From the NCBI RefSeq assembly GCF_029211265.1, contig NZ_JARGEL010000004.1, positions 1-64,000 on the forward strand: a stretch of 64,000 bases of DNA, in the 5' to 3' direction. How positions within the stretch are numbered: the stretch's first letter is position 1; each line of letters starts with the position of its first letter. Below, piece by piece: positions 55,319 through 63,986 of the stretch. A program made the position numbers and the translations under genes. Source of the stretch: Extensimonas soli. GTDB lineage: Bacteria; Pseudomonadota; Gammaproteobacteria; Burkholderiales; Burkholderiaceae_C. The notes under the pieces are model-generated. The model was not told the DNA's origin, made no database searches, and worked only from the letters and a program-made list of their open reading frames with translations.

Positions 55319-56641
55319 ATGAGCACGCTGATCGTTTCCCTGCCCGCCCCGCCGACCCTGCCTGGGCCCGGCCTCGCGTATGCCTACACCCTCACGGCCG
55401 ACGGCCACACGGCGCTGCAGCATGGCGCGGCCGCGGCGGCGCTGCTGCCCGCGCCGGCGCGCGCCGGCGGCGAGGTGGTGGCCGTGGTTCCGGTGCAGGC
55501 GCTGTCGTGGCAGCGCGTGCAGCTGCCTGCGGGTGTGGCGCCTGCCGGTCTTTCCAGCGCGCTGCCCGCGGGCATGGGCACGGCCGCGGCGCGCCTGCGC
55601 AAGGTGCTTGAAGGACTGCTCGAAGACCGGCTGCTCGACGAGCCTGCGCAACTGCACTTTGCCGTGGCGCCCGACGCCGCGGCGGCAGCGCGCGCGGGCG
55701 CGCCGCTGTGGGTCGCCGTGTGTGAGCGCACCTGGCTGCGCGCGCACCTGCAGGCGCTCGAAGCCGCAGGCCGCGCCGTGGCGCGCGTGGTGCCCGAATT
55801 CGCCCCCGGCGCCACGGCCAGCGGCGCCGCCGAGGTGCATGTGCTGGGCACGCCCGAAGACCCCTGGCTCGTCATTTGCGGCCACGGCGCCGAGCAATCC
55901 GTGCTCGCGCTGCCACTCTCGCCCGAAACCTGGCACCAGTGGGCGATGCCCGCGCTCGGCGGCGCGCCGGGCGGCGCTGTAGCCGTGGACGGCGGCGCGC
56001 CCGTGCTTGCCGAACCCGCCGTGGCCGCGCTCGCCGAAAAGCTGCTCGGTGCTCCTGTCACACTGCACACGGCGAGCGCACGCGCGCTTGCCGCGGCGCG
56101 CGGGCGCTGGGATTTGGCGCAGTTCGACCTCGCGAGCACCGCGCACACGCGCCTTGTGCGCAAGCTCGGCGGCGCGGCGAATGCCTTTTGGCACGCGCCG
56201 CAGTGGCGCGCCGCGCGCTGGGGCGCGGGCGTGCTCGCGGCGGCGCAGCTGCTGGGGCTCAACGCCTGGGCCTGGCAAGAGCGCCACGCGCTCGCAGCCA
56301 AGGAAGCCGCCGTGCGCGCCGCGCTCACCGCGAGCTTCCCGCAGGTCAAAGTGGTCGTCGATGCGCCCGCGCAAATGGAGCGCGAACTCGAATTGCTGCG
56401 CCAGCGCGCGGGCGCCGTGTCGGCACGCGACTTCGAACCCATGCTCGCCGCGGTGGCCGCAGCGCTGCCGCCGGGCCAGTTGCCCACGGCCATCGAATAC
56501 AGCCTTGGCGAGCTGCACCTGCGCGGCCTCGCGCCCGGCGCCGACGAGCAAACCGCCCTGCGCACGCGCCTTGCCGCCGCGGGCTACGACAGCCGCCTCG
56601 AAGACGGCGCCTTGATCGTGCGCGCAGCGAAAACTCCGTGA
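55319..56641 (+). CDS. gspL: Type II secretion system protein L
   Basis: GspL is the cytoplasmic-domain inner-membrane protein that binds the GspE ATPase. The 440-residue protein has an actin-like N-terminal domain (about residues 1-250), one membrane segment (WGAGVLAAAQLLGLNAWAWQ) and a periplasmic ferredoxin-like domain with ALPPGQLPTAIEYSLGELHL. The sequence is very rich in Ala. Confidence 0.93.
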   Translation: MSTLIVSLPAPPTLPGPGLAYAYTLTADGHTALQHGAAAAALLPAPARAGGEVVAVVPVQALSWQRVQLPAGVAPAGLSSALPAGMGTAAARLRKVLEGLLEDRLLDEPAQLHFAVAPDAAAAARAGAPLWVAVCERTWLRAHLQALEAAGRAVARVVPEFAPGATASGAAEVHVLGTPEDPWLVICGHGAEQSVLALPLSPETWHQWAMPALGGAPGGAVAVDGGAPVLAEPAVAALAEKLLGAPVTLHTASARALAAARGRWDLAQFDLASTAHTRLVRKLGGAANAFWHAPQWRAARWGAGVLAAAQLLGLNAWAWQERHALAAKEAAVRAALTASFPQVKVVVDAPAQMERELELLRQRAGAVSARDFEPMLAAVAAALPPGQLPTAIEYSLGELHLRGLAPGADEQTALRTRLAAAGYDSRLEDGALIVRAAKTP

Positions 56642-56649
56642 CCCCACCC

Positions 56650-57180
56650 ATGCCCACTTCCTTTCCCTGGCAGGCACTGCAAAACCGTTGGCAAACGCTC
56701 GCCGCGCGCGAGCGCGCGCTCGTGCGCGCCGCCGCCGCGATGCTCGCGCTCGCGCTGCTGTGGTGGCTGGCGCTGGCGCCGGCGCTCGATACGCTGCGCC
56801 GCGCCCCGGTGCGCCACGCGCAGCTCGACGCGCAGCTGCAGCGCATGCGCACGCTGCAGGCCGAGGCGCAGCAACTGCAGACGCAAGCGCGCAGCGAGCC
56901 CGGCGACGCCCCCGCCGCGCTGCGCCGCAGCCTCGCGCAAACCCTGGGCGGCAGCGCGCAGCTCAACCTGCTGGGCGAGCGCGCCACCGTGACGCTGCAA
57001 GGCGCCCCGGCGCAGGCGCTCGCGCAATGGCTGCTGCAGGCGCGCAGCAATGCGCACGCCGTGCCCGTCGAAGTGCGCCTCGCGCGCAACGCTGGCGCAT
57101 CCGCCGGGGCCGGTGCTGGCGCCGAGCCGCGCTGGGACGGCACGCTGGTGCTGGCCTTGCCCCAGCCGCCGGCAAACTGA
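56650..57180 (+). CDS. gspM: Type II secretion system protein M
   Basis: The 176-residue protein has a short cytoplasmic start, a membrane segment (LVRAAAAMLALALLWWLALA) and a periplasmic domain with a coiled-coil-like start (DAQLQRMRTLQAEAQQLQTQ), matching GspM. It lies 8 bp after gspL. Confidence 0.9.
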   Translation: MPTSFPWQALQNRWQTLAARERALVRAAAAMLALALLWWLALAPALDTLRRAPVRHAQLDAQLQRMRTLQAEAQQLQTQARSEPGDAPAALRRSLAQTLGGSAQLNLLGERATVTLQGAPAQALAQWLLQARSNAHAVPVEVRLARNAGASAGAGAGAEPRWDGTLVLALPQPPAN

Positions 57181-57185
57181 ACCGC

Positions 57186-58040
57186 ATGACCATGGCCCGC
57201 GCCACCACACTTCGCTCGCCCGTTCGCCCGCCCGTTCGCCCGCCCGCGTCCGCGCGCCAGGGCGCCGCGCCGCGCGCGGCGCCCTGGGGCTGGGCCGCGG
57301 CGGGCGCTGGCGTGGGGCTGCTCGCGGCGCTCGCCCTGTTTGCGCCCGCGCAGTGGCTCGCGCAGGGCGTGGCGCGTGCGAGCGCGGGGCGCGTGTTGCT
57401 GCTGCAGGCACGCGGCACGGTGTGGACGGGCTCGGCGCAGTTCGCGCTCAGCGGCGGCCCCGCAAGCCGCGACCGCGCCGCGCTGCCAGGCCGCGTGCAC
57501 TGGCGGCTGCGCCCCGGCCTGCACGGCCTGCAGCTGCAACTGCAGGCCGACTGCTGCACTGCCGCGCCGCTGCAGGTGCAAGTGCGCCCACGCTGGGGCG
57601 GCGCCGCCGTGCGCGTGCAAGACCAGCAAAGCGACTGGCCCGCAGCCATCCTCGCGGGGCTGGGCGCGCCCTGGAACAGCCTGCAGCCGCAAGGCCGGCT
57701 GGTGCTGCGCACGCAAGGGCTGCAGGCCGCGTGGGCCGCGGGCCGGCTGCTGCTGCAGGGGCAGGCGCAGCTCGACCTGCTCGACTTTTCCTCGCGCCTG
57801 GCCACGCTGCAGCCGCTGGGCAGCTACCGGCTGGTGCTGCAGGGTGGCGAAGTGCCCACGCTGCAGCTCAGCACGCTGGACGGCGCGCTGCGCCTGCAGG
57901 GCGCGGGCCAATGGGTGGGCCAACGGCTGCGCTTTTCGGGCGAGGCCAGTGCCGCACCCGAGCGCGCCGCGGCGCTCGACAATTTGCTGAACATCCTCGG
58001 GCGGCGCGACGGTGCGCGCGCCCTCCTCTCCTTGGGTTGA
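57186..58040 (+). CDS. gspN: Type II secretion system protein N
   Basis: The 284-residue protein has a basic Pro-rich N-terminus, one membrane segment (WGWAAAGAGVGLLAALALFA) and a beta-rich domain with RASAGRVLLLQARGTVWTGS, typical of GspN. It lies 5 bp after gspM. The stop at 58040 precedes gspD by only 4 bp; gspN ends in LLNILGRRDGARALLSLG. Confidence 0.9.
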   Translation: MTMARATTLRSPVRPPVRPPASARQGAAPRAAPWGWAAAGAGVGLLAALALFAPAQWLAQGVARASAGRVLLLQARGTVWTGSAQFALSGGPASRDRAALPGRVHWRLRPGLHGLQLQLQADCCTAAPLQVQVRPRWGGAAVRVQDQQSDWPAAILAGLGAPWNSLQPQGRLVLRTQGLQAAWAAGRLLLQGQAQLDLLDFSSRLATLQPLGSYRLVLQGGEVPTLQLSTLDGALRLQGAGQWVGQRLRFSGEASAAPERAAALDNLLNILGRRDGARALLSLG

Positions 58041-58044
58041 CCGT

Positions 58045-60738
58045 ATGCGCTCTTCGTTTGCTCCCCTGTTGCCTAGCAGCCTGTCGGACTTTGGAATCGT
58101 CGGCTGCGAATGCGCCGCAGCGGCCCATTTTTTACCGTCTTCTTGCCCCATAGTCCCGCTATGGGGCGGCGAATCCGGCAAAAACTGGCCTCGCCGGGGC
58201 GCCTTCTCGCTATCGACGCCCAAAGTCCGACAGGCTGCTAGTGCAGTGTTCGACGCTATCTGCGACATAAAACCGCGTCTTTTCGGCCTGGGCCGCGTTG
58301 CAAATCCTCGCGATACCGCCCGGTATCGCTGCGGTTTGCGCCTTGCCCAGACCAAAAATCCATCGGTTTTATTGGTCGCATCAAGCATCAAACACTGCAC
58401 TAGGCCCTGGCATTTTGCTTTGACTTCGATAGCTGTCAGTGCTTTACTGATAAGCACCAGCGGCCAAATTCATGCCCAAAACACAGGCGCACCCAAGGCC
58501 GCGGCAAACTCTGCCGCCGCGGGCAGCGTGCGCCCTGGCGAGCCCGTGACGCTGGACTTCGTGAACGCCGAGATCGAAGCCGTGGCGCGCACCATGGCCA
58601 CGATCACGGGGCGCAACGTGGTCGTCGATCCGCGCGTCAAGGGCCAGCTCAACCTCGTGACCGAGCACCCCGTGCCGCCGGCAGCGGCGTTTCAGCAGTT
58701 TCTTGCGGCGCTGCGCCTGCAGGGCTTCACGGTGGTCGAATCGGCCGGACTCTACAAGGTCGTGCCCGAGGCCGAGGCCAAGCTGCAGGGCGGCAGCGTG
58801 GCCGTCTCGGGCGGAGGGGGTGGTGGGCGCGGCGGTGCGACGGCAGGCGTGCCCGGCGGTGGTCAGATCGTCACGCAGATCTTCAAGCTCAACTACGAAA
58901 ACGCGAACAACCTGGTGCCCGTGCTGCGCCCCCTGATCAGCCCGAACAACACCATCAACGTGAGCCCCGGCACGAACGCGCTGGTCATCACCGACTACGC
59001 TGACAACCTGCAGCGCATTGCGCGCATCATCGCGGCGATGGACGTGGCAAATGCGAGCGACGTGGAGGTGATCCCGCTCAAGAACGCCGTCGCCTCCGAA
59101 CTCGCCCCGCTGGTCGCGCGCCTGATCGAAGGCGGTGGCGGCTCCGCACCTGCCGCGGCGCCAGGGCAGGCGCCGGGCCAGGGCGACGGCGCCTTCAAAA
59201 CCACCTTGCTCGCCGAACCGCGCAGCAACGCGCTGATCCTGCGCGCGGCCAACCCGGCGCGCGTGGCCCTGGTGCGCACGCTGGTGCAAAAGCTCGACCA
59301 GCCGCCGCTGCCCGGCAGCAGCGCCGCGAGCGGCAACATCCACGTGGTGTATCTGAAGAACGCCGACGCCGTGAAGCTCGCCGCCACGCTGCGCGCCGCC
59401 GTCGCCGCGATGGACACGGGCGGCAATGCCAGCGCCGGCGGCGGTGCTGCGGCAGCCGCCACCGGCAGCACCCCCATGCTGCGCACGGCAGCCGCCGCGG
59501 GCCTGGGCGGCGGCCAGGGCGGCAGCGCGATGGGCGCCATGGGCGGGGGCCTGGGCAGCGGCGCCACCTTGGGCGCCGGTGGCAATGCCAACCAGCCCTC
59601 CACGGGCGGCATGATCCAGGCCGACCCGACGACCAACTCGCTCATCATCACCGCGCCCGAGCCGCTGTACCGCCAGCTGCGCAACGTGATCGACCAGCTC
59701 GACGGGCGGCGCGCGCAGGTGCTGGTCGAGAGCCTGATCGTCGAAGTCTCGGCAAGCAAGCTGGCCGAATTCGGCGTGCAGTGGCAGGCCATTCTCGGCA
59801 ACAAGGGCGACGGCACCATGGGTGCCATAGGCACCAACTCGAACAACAGCGGCGCCAACATCCTGGGCGTTACCGGCGCCATCGCGAGCAATTCGGTCGC
59901 GGGCGTCACCTCGCTGGCCAAGGGCATGAACCTGGCCATCGCGCCGCGCGTGGCGGGGCAGTATTACCTGGGCATGCTCGCCAACTTTCTGGAAAACAGC
60001 GGCGACGCCAACGTGCTCTCCACGCCCAACCTGATGACGCTGGACAATGAAGAGGCCGCCATCGTCGTGGGCAGCAACGTGCCCTTCGTGACCGGCTCCT
60101 ACGCCAACAGCATGGGCAACAACACGGTAAACCCCTTCACCACAGTGGAGCGCCGAGACGTGGGCCTGATGCTGCGCGTGCGCCCCACGATCAACGAAAA
60201 CGGCACCGTGAAGATGTCGATCTACCAGGAAGTCTCCAAGATCGACAGCGCCACGCTCAAAGACCCGAACGGCCCCACCACGAGCAAGCGCTCGATCGAG
60301 TCCAACGTGCTGGTCGACGACGGCGGCATCATCGTCATCGGCGGCCTGCTCGAAGACAGCTACGCGCAGGCCGACGACAAGGTGCCGCTCCTGGGCGACA
60401 TTCCGGGGCTGGGCAACCTGTTTCGCAACACCAACCGCACGCGCACCAAGACCAATCTGATGGTGTTCCTGCGCCCCATCGTGGTGCGCGACGCCGCGAC
60501 GAGCGACGCACTCATGACCGACCGCTACGATGCCATCCGCGCCGTGCAGCAGGCCGCGCAGCCCGAGCAGCGCGCGCTGCTCAACGCCGTCTCGGGCGCG
60601 CCCGTGCTGCCCGCGCTGCCCATGCAGCCCGCCAAGGCGGCGCCGGCCACGGGTGCCACGCCCGCCACGCCTGCCGCCGTTCCACCCGCCATGCCAGCCG
60701 CCCCGCAGAACACCGCCCCCGCCGGCAGCCGCCAGTAA
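58045..60738 (+). CDS. gspD: Type II secretion secretin GspD with in-frame A-B repeat insertion
   Basis: GspD forms the outer-membrane channel for folded proteins. The 897-residue protein has domains N0 to N3 (from about residue 150: VTLDFVNAEIEAVARTMATI, VPPAAAFQQFLAALRLQGF) and the secretin core with VPLLGDIPGLGNLFRNTNRT. Long Gly/Ala-rich linkers are present. The start is ATG at 58045. A composite of elements A7 and B4 (327 bp, 109 codons) sits in frame after residue 10. Removing it gives MRSSFAPLLPRPWHFALTSI followed by AVSALLISTSGQIHAQ, a normal signal peptide. The downstream hydrophobic segment is itself encoded by repeat C. A TTG just before the signal core could be an alternative start. 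Confidence 0.92.
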   Translation: MRSSFAPLLPSSLSDFGIVGCECAAAAHFLPSSCPIVPLWGGESGKNWPRRGAFSLSTPKVRQAASAVFDAICDIKPRLFGLGRVANPRDTARYRCGLRLAQTKNPSVLLVASSIKHCTRPWHFALTSIAVSALLISTSGQIHAQNTGAPKAAANSAAAGSVRPGEPVTLDFVNAEIEAVARTMATITGRNVVVDPRVKGQLNLVTEHPVPPAAAFQQFLAALRLQGFTVVESAGLYKVVPEAEAKLQGGSVAVSGGGGGGRGGATAGVPGGGQIVTQIFKLNYENANNLVPVLRPLISPNNTINVSPGTNALVITDYADNLQRIARIIAAMDVANASDVEVIPLKNAVASELAPLVARLIEGGGGSAPAAAPGQAPGQGDGAFKTTLLAEPRSNALILRAANPARVALVRTLVQKLDQPPLPGSSAASGNIHVVYLKNADAVKLAATLRAAVAAMDTGGNASAGGGAAAAATGSTPMLRTAAAAGLGGGQGGSAMGAMGGGLGSGATLGAGGNANQPSTGGMIQADPTTNSLIITAPEPLYRQLRNVIDQLDGRRAQVLVESLIVEVSASKLAEFGVQWQAILGNKGDGTMGAIGTNSNNSGANILGVTGAIASNSVAGVTSLAKGMNLAIAPRVAGQYYLGMLANFLENSGDANVLSTPNLMTLDNEEAAIVVGSNVPFVTGSYANSMGNNTVNPFTTVERRDVGLMLRVRPTINENGTVKMSIYQEVSKIDSATLKDPNGPTTSKRSIESNVLVDDGGIIVIGGLLEDSYAQADDKVPLLGDIPGLGNLFRNTNRTRTKTNLMVFLRPIVVRDAATSDALMTDRYDAIRAVQQAAQPEQRALLNAVSGAPVLPALPMQPAKAAPATGATPATPAAVPPAMPAAPQNTAPAGSRQ
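58073..58241 (-). repeat. Palindromic element A, full copy (A7), reverse orientation, in gspD
   Basis: A 169-bp unit with GCAGCC/GGCTGC ends, sharing its right CTAG with B4. It is read in frame as part of gspD in the opposite orientation to the copy in mltB. Confidence 0.92.
58238..58403 (+). repeat. Palindromic element B, full copy (B4), in gspD
   Basis: A 166-bp unit with terminal repeats GTGCAGTGTT and AACACTGCAC: both ends carry the matching base change relative to other B copies. The frame stays open through the element. Confidence 0.93.
58419..58470 (+). repeat. Repeat C copy forming the GspD signal peptide
   Basis: TTCGATAGCTGTCAGTGCTT and ATAAGCACCAGCGGCCAAAT align with repeat C. 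It encodes SIAVSALLISTSGQI, the hydrophobic core of the signal peptide. Confidence 0.55.
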
Positions 60739-60744
60739 AGCCCC

Positions 60745-62133
60745 ATGCGCTACCCCCTGCCCTACGCATTCGCGCGCAGCGCGCAACTGCTGCTCGAAGA
60801 CGACGGCCAGCAGCCCGTGCTCTGGCACGGCCCCACGCCCGACGCCGGCGCGCTCGGCGAGGTGCTGCGCAAACATGCCGTGCGCCGCGTGCTGCCGCTC
60901 GACGCCGCGGGCCTGGCGCAGCGCATCAGCGCGGCCTACGCGCAGGGCGAATCGAGCGCCGCCACCGTGGTCAGCGAGCTCGAATCCGACGCCGACCTCT
61001 CGCGCCTGATGCAGGAGCTCCCCGCCGTCGAAGACCTGCTCGAAGCCGCCGACGACGCGCCCATCATCCGCATGCTCAACGCGCTGCTCACGCAGGCCGC
61101 GCGCGACGGCGCGAGCGACATCCACATCGAGCCCTACGAGCGCCACTCGAGCGTGCGCTTTCGCATCGACGGCGACCTGCGCGAAGTGGTGCAGCCGCAC
61201 CGCGCGCTGCACGCGGCGCTGATCTCGCGCCTGAAGATCATGGCCGACCTCGACATCGCCGAAAAGCGCCTGCCGCAAGACGGCCGCATCAGCCTGCGCC
61301 TAGGCACGCGCGCCATCGACGTGCGCGTCTCCACCCTGCCCAGCGCGCACGGCGAGCGCGCCGTGCTGCGCCTGCTCGACAAGAGCGAAAGCCGCCTGAG
61401 CCTCGAAGCCGTGGGCATGCAGGGCGAGGTGCTGCGCCGCTTCGAGGCGCTGATCGCGCAGCCGCACGGCATCATCCTCGTCACCGGCCCCACGGGCTCA
61501 GGCAAGACGACGACGCTGTACGCCGCGCTCGCGCGCCTGGACGCCACGCACAGCAACATCATGACGGTGGAAGACCCGATCGAGTACGAGCTGCCCGGCG
61601 TGGGCCAGACCCAGGTCAACCCCAAGATCGACCTGACCTTCGCCAAGGCGCTGCGCGCCATCCTGCGCCAGGACCCGGACGTGATCATGATCGGCGAGAT
61701 CCGCGACTTCGAGACCGCGCAGATCGCGATCCAGGCCAGCCTCACGGGCCACCTCGTGCTCGCCACGCTGCACACCAACGACGCCGCAAGCGCCGTCACG
61801 CGCCTGAACGACATGGGCGTGGAGCCGTTCCTGCTCAGCAGCTCGCTGCTGGGCGTGCTCGCGCAGCGCCTGGTGCGCAAATACTGCGGCACCTGCCACG
61901 GCGCGGGCTGCGAGGCCTGCGGCCACACCGGCTACGCGGGGCGCACGGGCGTGTTCGAGCTGCTCGTGGCCGACGAGGCCATCCGCGCGCAAATCCACGC
62001 GCAGGCGCCCGAAGCCACCATCCGCGCGAGCGCCCTCGCCGCCGGCATGACGCTGATGCGCGACGACGGCGAACGCCTGATCGCGGCGGGCGTTACCAGC
62101 GCCGAAGAGGTGCTGCGCGTGACGCGGGATTGA
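60745..62133 (+). CDS. gspE: Type II secretion ATPase GspE
   Basis: GspE is the cytoplasmic ATPase driving pseudopilus assembly. The 462-residue protein has Walker [16 protein letters not shown], the Asp box in [20 protein letters not shown], the His box [16 protein letters not shown] and a zinc tetracysteine site ([17 protein letters not shown]). It lies 6 bp after gspD. No gspF gene follows: a transporter gene lies downstream on the other strand. Confidence 0.97.
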   Translation: MRYPLPYAFARSAQLLLEDDGQQPVLWHGPTPDAGALGEVLRKHAVRRVLPLDAAGLAQRISAAYAQGESSAATVVSELESDADLSRLMQELPAVEDLLEAADDAPIIRMLNALLTQAARDGASDIHIEPYERHSSVRFRIDGDLREVVQPHRALHAALISRLKIMADLDIAEKRLPQDGRISLRLGTRAIDVRVSTLPSAHGERAVLRLLDKSESRLSLEAVGMQGEVLRRFEALIAQPHGIILVTGPTGSGKTTTLYAALARLDATHSNIMTVEDPIEYELPGVGQTQVNPKIDLTFAKALRAILRQDPDVIMIGEIRDFETAQIAIQASLTGHLVLATLHTNDAASAVTRLNDMGVEPFLLSSSLLGVLAQRLVRKYCGTCHGAGCEACGHTGYAGRTGVFELLVADEAIRAQIHAQAPEATIRASALAAGMTLMRDDGERLIAAGVTSAEEVLRVTRD

Positions 62134-62144
62134 GTGCGATATTC

Positions 62145-62200
62145 GGCTCTAGCGTCCGTCTAGCTTGCGTGAGCAGCTATTGTTTTGAAATGATGGCTCG
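62145..62200 (+). repeat. Degenerate repeat C copy after gspE
   Basis: GGCTCTAGCGTCC and GCGTGAGCAGCTATTGTTTT resemble the C repeat. The gap between gspE and the transporter gene (62134-62239) contains nothing else. Confidence 0.5.
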
Positions 62201-62239
62201 AACCGCGCAGGCTGAATCCACCGCCATCGCCGCGACGGC

Positions 62240-63205
62240 TCATGCCCGCCGTGGCTGCAGCACCAGCCCCAGCCCGGCCATGATGGGCAGCGCGCCGAGC
62301 AGGTCGGACAGAGGGATGTGCTCGCCGAGCAGCAGCACCGCGAGCAAGGTGCCGAACAACGGGTTCAGCAAGTGGAAGCTGCTCGCGCGGCTGGCCCCGC
62401 CGTGGCGCACCAGCCACAGCAACATCAAGGTGGTGCCGATCGAAACCACCACCGCGAGGTACAGCAGGCTGCCGAAAAATGCCGCGCTCGGCAGCACGGC
62501 CAGCCCCTCGCGCCACCAGGCGAGCGGCAGCAGAACGAGGCCGCTCGCCGGTAGTTGGATCAACGCGATGCGCCACGGATCGAGCCGGCCCGCGATCTTT
62601 CGGTACAGCAAGGTCGAAACCGACAAGGCCACCGTGCCCAGCAGGATCAGCGCCACGCCGTGCAGGTCGGCTGACCCCGAAAGCGCCCGTGCGCGCATGA
62701 TCCAGACCACGCCCGCAAAACCCGCAGCGAGCCCCGCGGCGGCGCGCCAGCCGAGCCGCTCGCGCAGCGCCAGCGCCGCGAGCGCCGAGGTCACCAAAGG
62801 GCTGGTGCTCACGACGATGGTGGTGAGCCCCGCGGGCACCGTGCGCATGCCCACGAACGCGAGCCCCAGATAGACGGCGTTGTTGAGCAAGCCCGCAAGC
62901 AGCGCCACGAGCCCATCGCGCAGCTGCTGCGCCTTGGGCGCACGCTCGGGCCGTCCCGGGGCGCCGGCACCCTGCACACCACCGGGCGTGCCAGCCCGCA
63001 GACGGGCGATCGGCCAGACCAGCAGCCCCGCGAGCAAAAAGCGCAGGCTCAGCAAGGTCAAGGGCCCGCTCGCCGCCATGCCGACCTTGCCCGCGATGAA
63101 AGCCGAACTCCACACGAGACTGAACAGCGTGCCCACGAGCGCAAAGCGCAAGCGCGAAACCGCAGCCGGCGTGGTGGGCGGGGCAGTGATTCGAACGCGG
63201 GGCAT
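62240..63205 (-). CDS. EamA/DMT-family transporter
   Basis: The 321-residue protein has about ten membrane segments in two repeats, characteristic of the drug/metabolite transporter (EamA, YdcZ-like) family: FSLVWSSAFIAGKVGMAASG, PAGLTTIVVSTSPLVTSALA and the second repeat with GGASRASSFHLLNPLFGTLL. The substrate is unknown. The start is ATG at 63205; an in-frame Met nine codons upstream is possible. Confidence 0.92.
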   Translation of the reverse strand: MPRVRITAPPTTPAAVSRLRFALVGTLFSLVWSSAFIAGKVGMAASGPLTLLSLRFLLAGLLVWPIARLRAGTPGGVQGAGAPGRPERAPKAQQLRDGLVALLAGLLNNAVYLGLAFVGMRTVPAGLTTIVVSTSPLVTSALAALALRERLGWRAAAGLAAGFAGVVWIMRARALSGSADLHGVALILLGTVALSVSTLLYRKIAGRLDPWRIALIQLPASGLVLLPLAWWREGLAVLPSAAFFGSLLYLAVVVSIGTTLMLLWLVRHGGASRASSFHLLNPLFGTLLAVLLLGEHIPLSDLLGALPIMAGLGLVLQPRRA

Positions 63206-63229
63206 GCTTGCTTGCCGGTGAGATTGACG

Positions 63230-63285
63230 CAAAAAGCCGCCAGGCGCTTATGGCTTAGCTGGGCAGCTATGTTTTTTGAACGCCG
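63230..63285 (+). repeat. Degenerate repeat C copy
   Basis: AAAAGCCGCCAGGCGCTTAT and TGGGCAGCTATGTTTTTTG resemble the C repeat. It lies between the transporter and the HigA-like gene; the rest of the gap up to 63369 carries no gene. Confidence 0.5.
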
Positions 63286-63369
63286 TGCAGGCTGAGAAAA
63301 GCGCGGCCGCACACCATCGCCGCGACAAATCTCGTGGGGCGAGGCGCACAGCAGCGCGTTTCGCGAAGG

Positions 63370-63651
63370 TCAAGCATCTTCGAACACCCGCATTTCGATG
63401 TGCAGTCCGGCGGCCGTCGCCATGTTCACCAGCGCATCGAGACTGAAGAGGTTGATCTTGCCGCGCATCAGGTCGGAAATACGCGGTTGCGTCACGCCGA
63501 AGAGCCTGGCCGCTTGCGCCTGGCTCATTTCGGTGCGTGTAAGGTGGTTCTTCAGCGCCATCACCAAGGCGGAACGCAGCTTCATGTTTTCCGCCTCTTC
63601 CGAGGTGTCTTCGATGGCATCCCAGACGCTGGCAAATCGTTGCTTGCTCAT
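63370..63651 (-). CDS. XRE-family antitoxin (HigA-like)
   Basis: The 93-residue protein has a helix-turn-helix domain with MSQAQAARLFGVTQPRISDL, typical of HigA/HTH_37-type antitoxins that are encoded after the toxin. Its start overlaps the toxin stop (ATGA). It probably binds its own operator and neutralises the toxin. Confidence 0.93.
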   Translation of the reverse strand: MSKQRFASVWDAIEDTSEEAENMKLRSALVMALKNHLTRTEMSQAQAARLFGVTQPRISDLMRGKINLFSLDALVNMATAAGLHIEMRVFEDA

Positions 63652-63986
63652 GGTTCTAGCTCCTTCAACAAGTCGCGGTAACGCTTGGCGGCCAAGTCTA
63701 GATCGGTCTTGCTGGTCTTCTCTGTCTTCTTCTGAAAGCAGTGAAGCACATAGACCGCATCGGCGAACTTGGCAACGTAGATGACCCGAAACGCACCGGC
63801 GGCATCCCGAATCCGAATTTCCTTCACACCTTGGCCCACGGTGTGCATGGGCTTCCAGTCGTCTGGTTCCTGGCCGTTTTGCACCAAGTCGAGTTGATGA
63901 CCCGCTTCACGCCTGGCCGGAAGAGGAAAGTCTCGAAGGTCATCAAGGGATTTCCCCCGAAACTCAATGGGCTTGGTGTCGGCCAT
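63648..63986 (-). CDS. RelE/HigB-like toxin (phage Gp49-type)
   Basis: The 112-residue protein has DWKPMHTVGQGVKEIRIRD and FRVIYVAKFADAVYVLHCFQ, then KKTEKTSKTDLDLAAKRYRD, typical of the phage-derived Gp49/HigB-like toxin family (mRNA interferase in characterised members). It is encoded first and its stop overlaps the antitoxin start. The window ends 14 bp upstream of its start, so its promoter is outside. Confidence 0.93.
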   Translation of the reverse strand: MADTKPIEFRGKSLDDLRDFPLPARREAGHQLDLVQNGQEPDDWKPMHTVGQGVKEIRIRDAAGAFRVIYVAKFADAVYVLHCFQKKTEKTSKTDLDLAAKRYRDLLKELEP

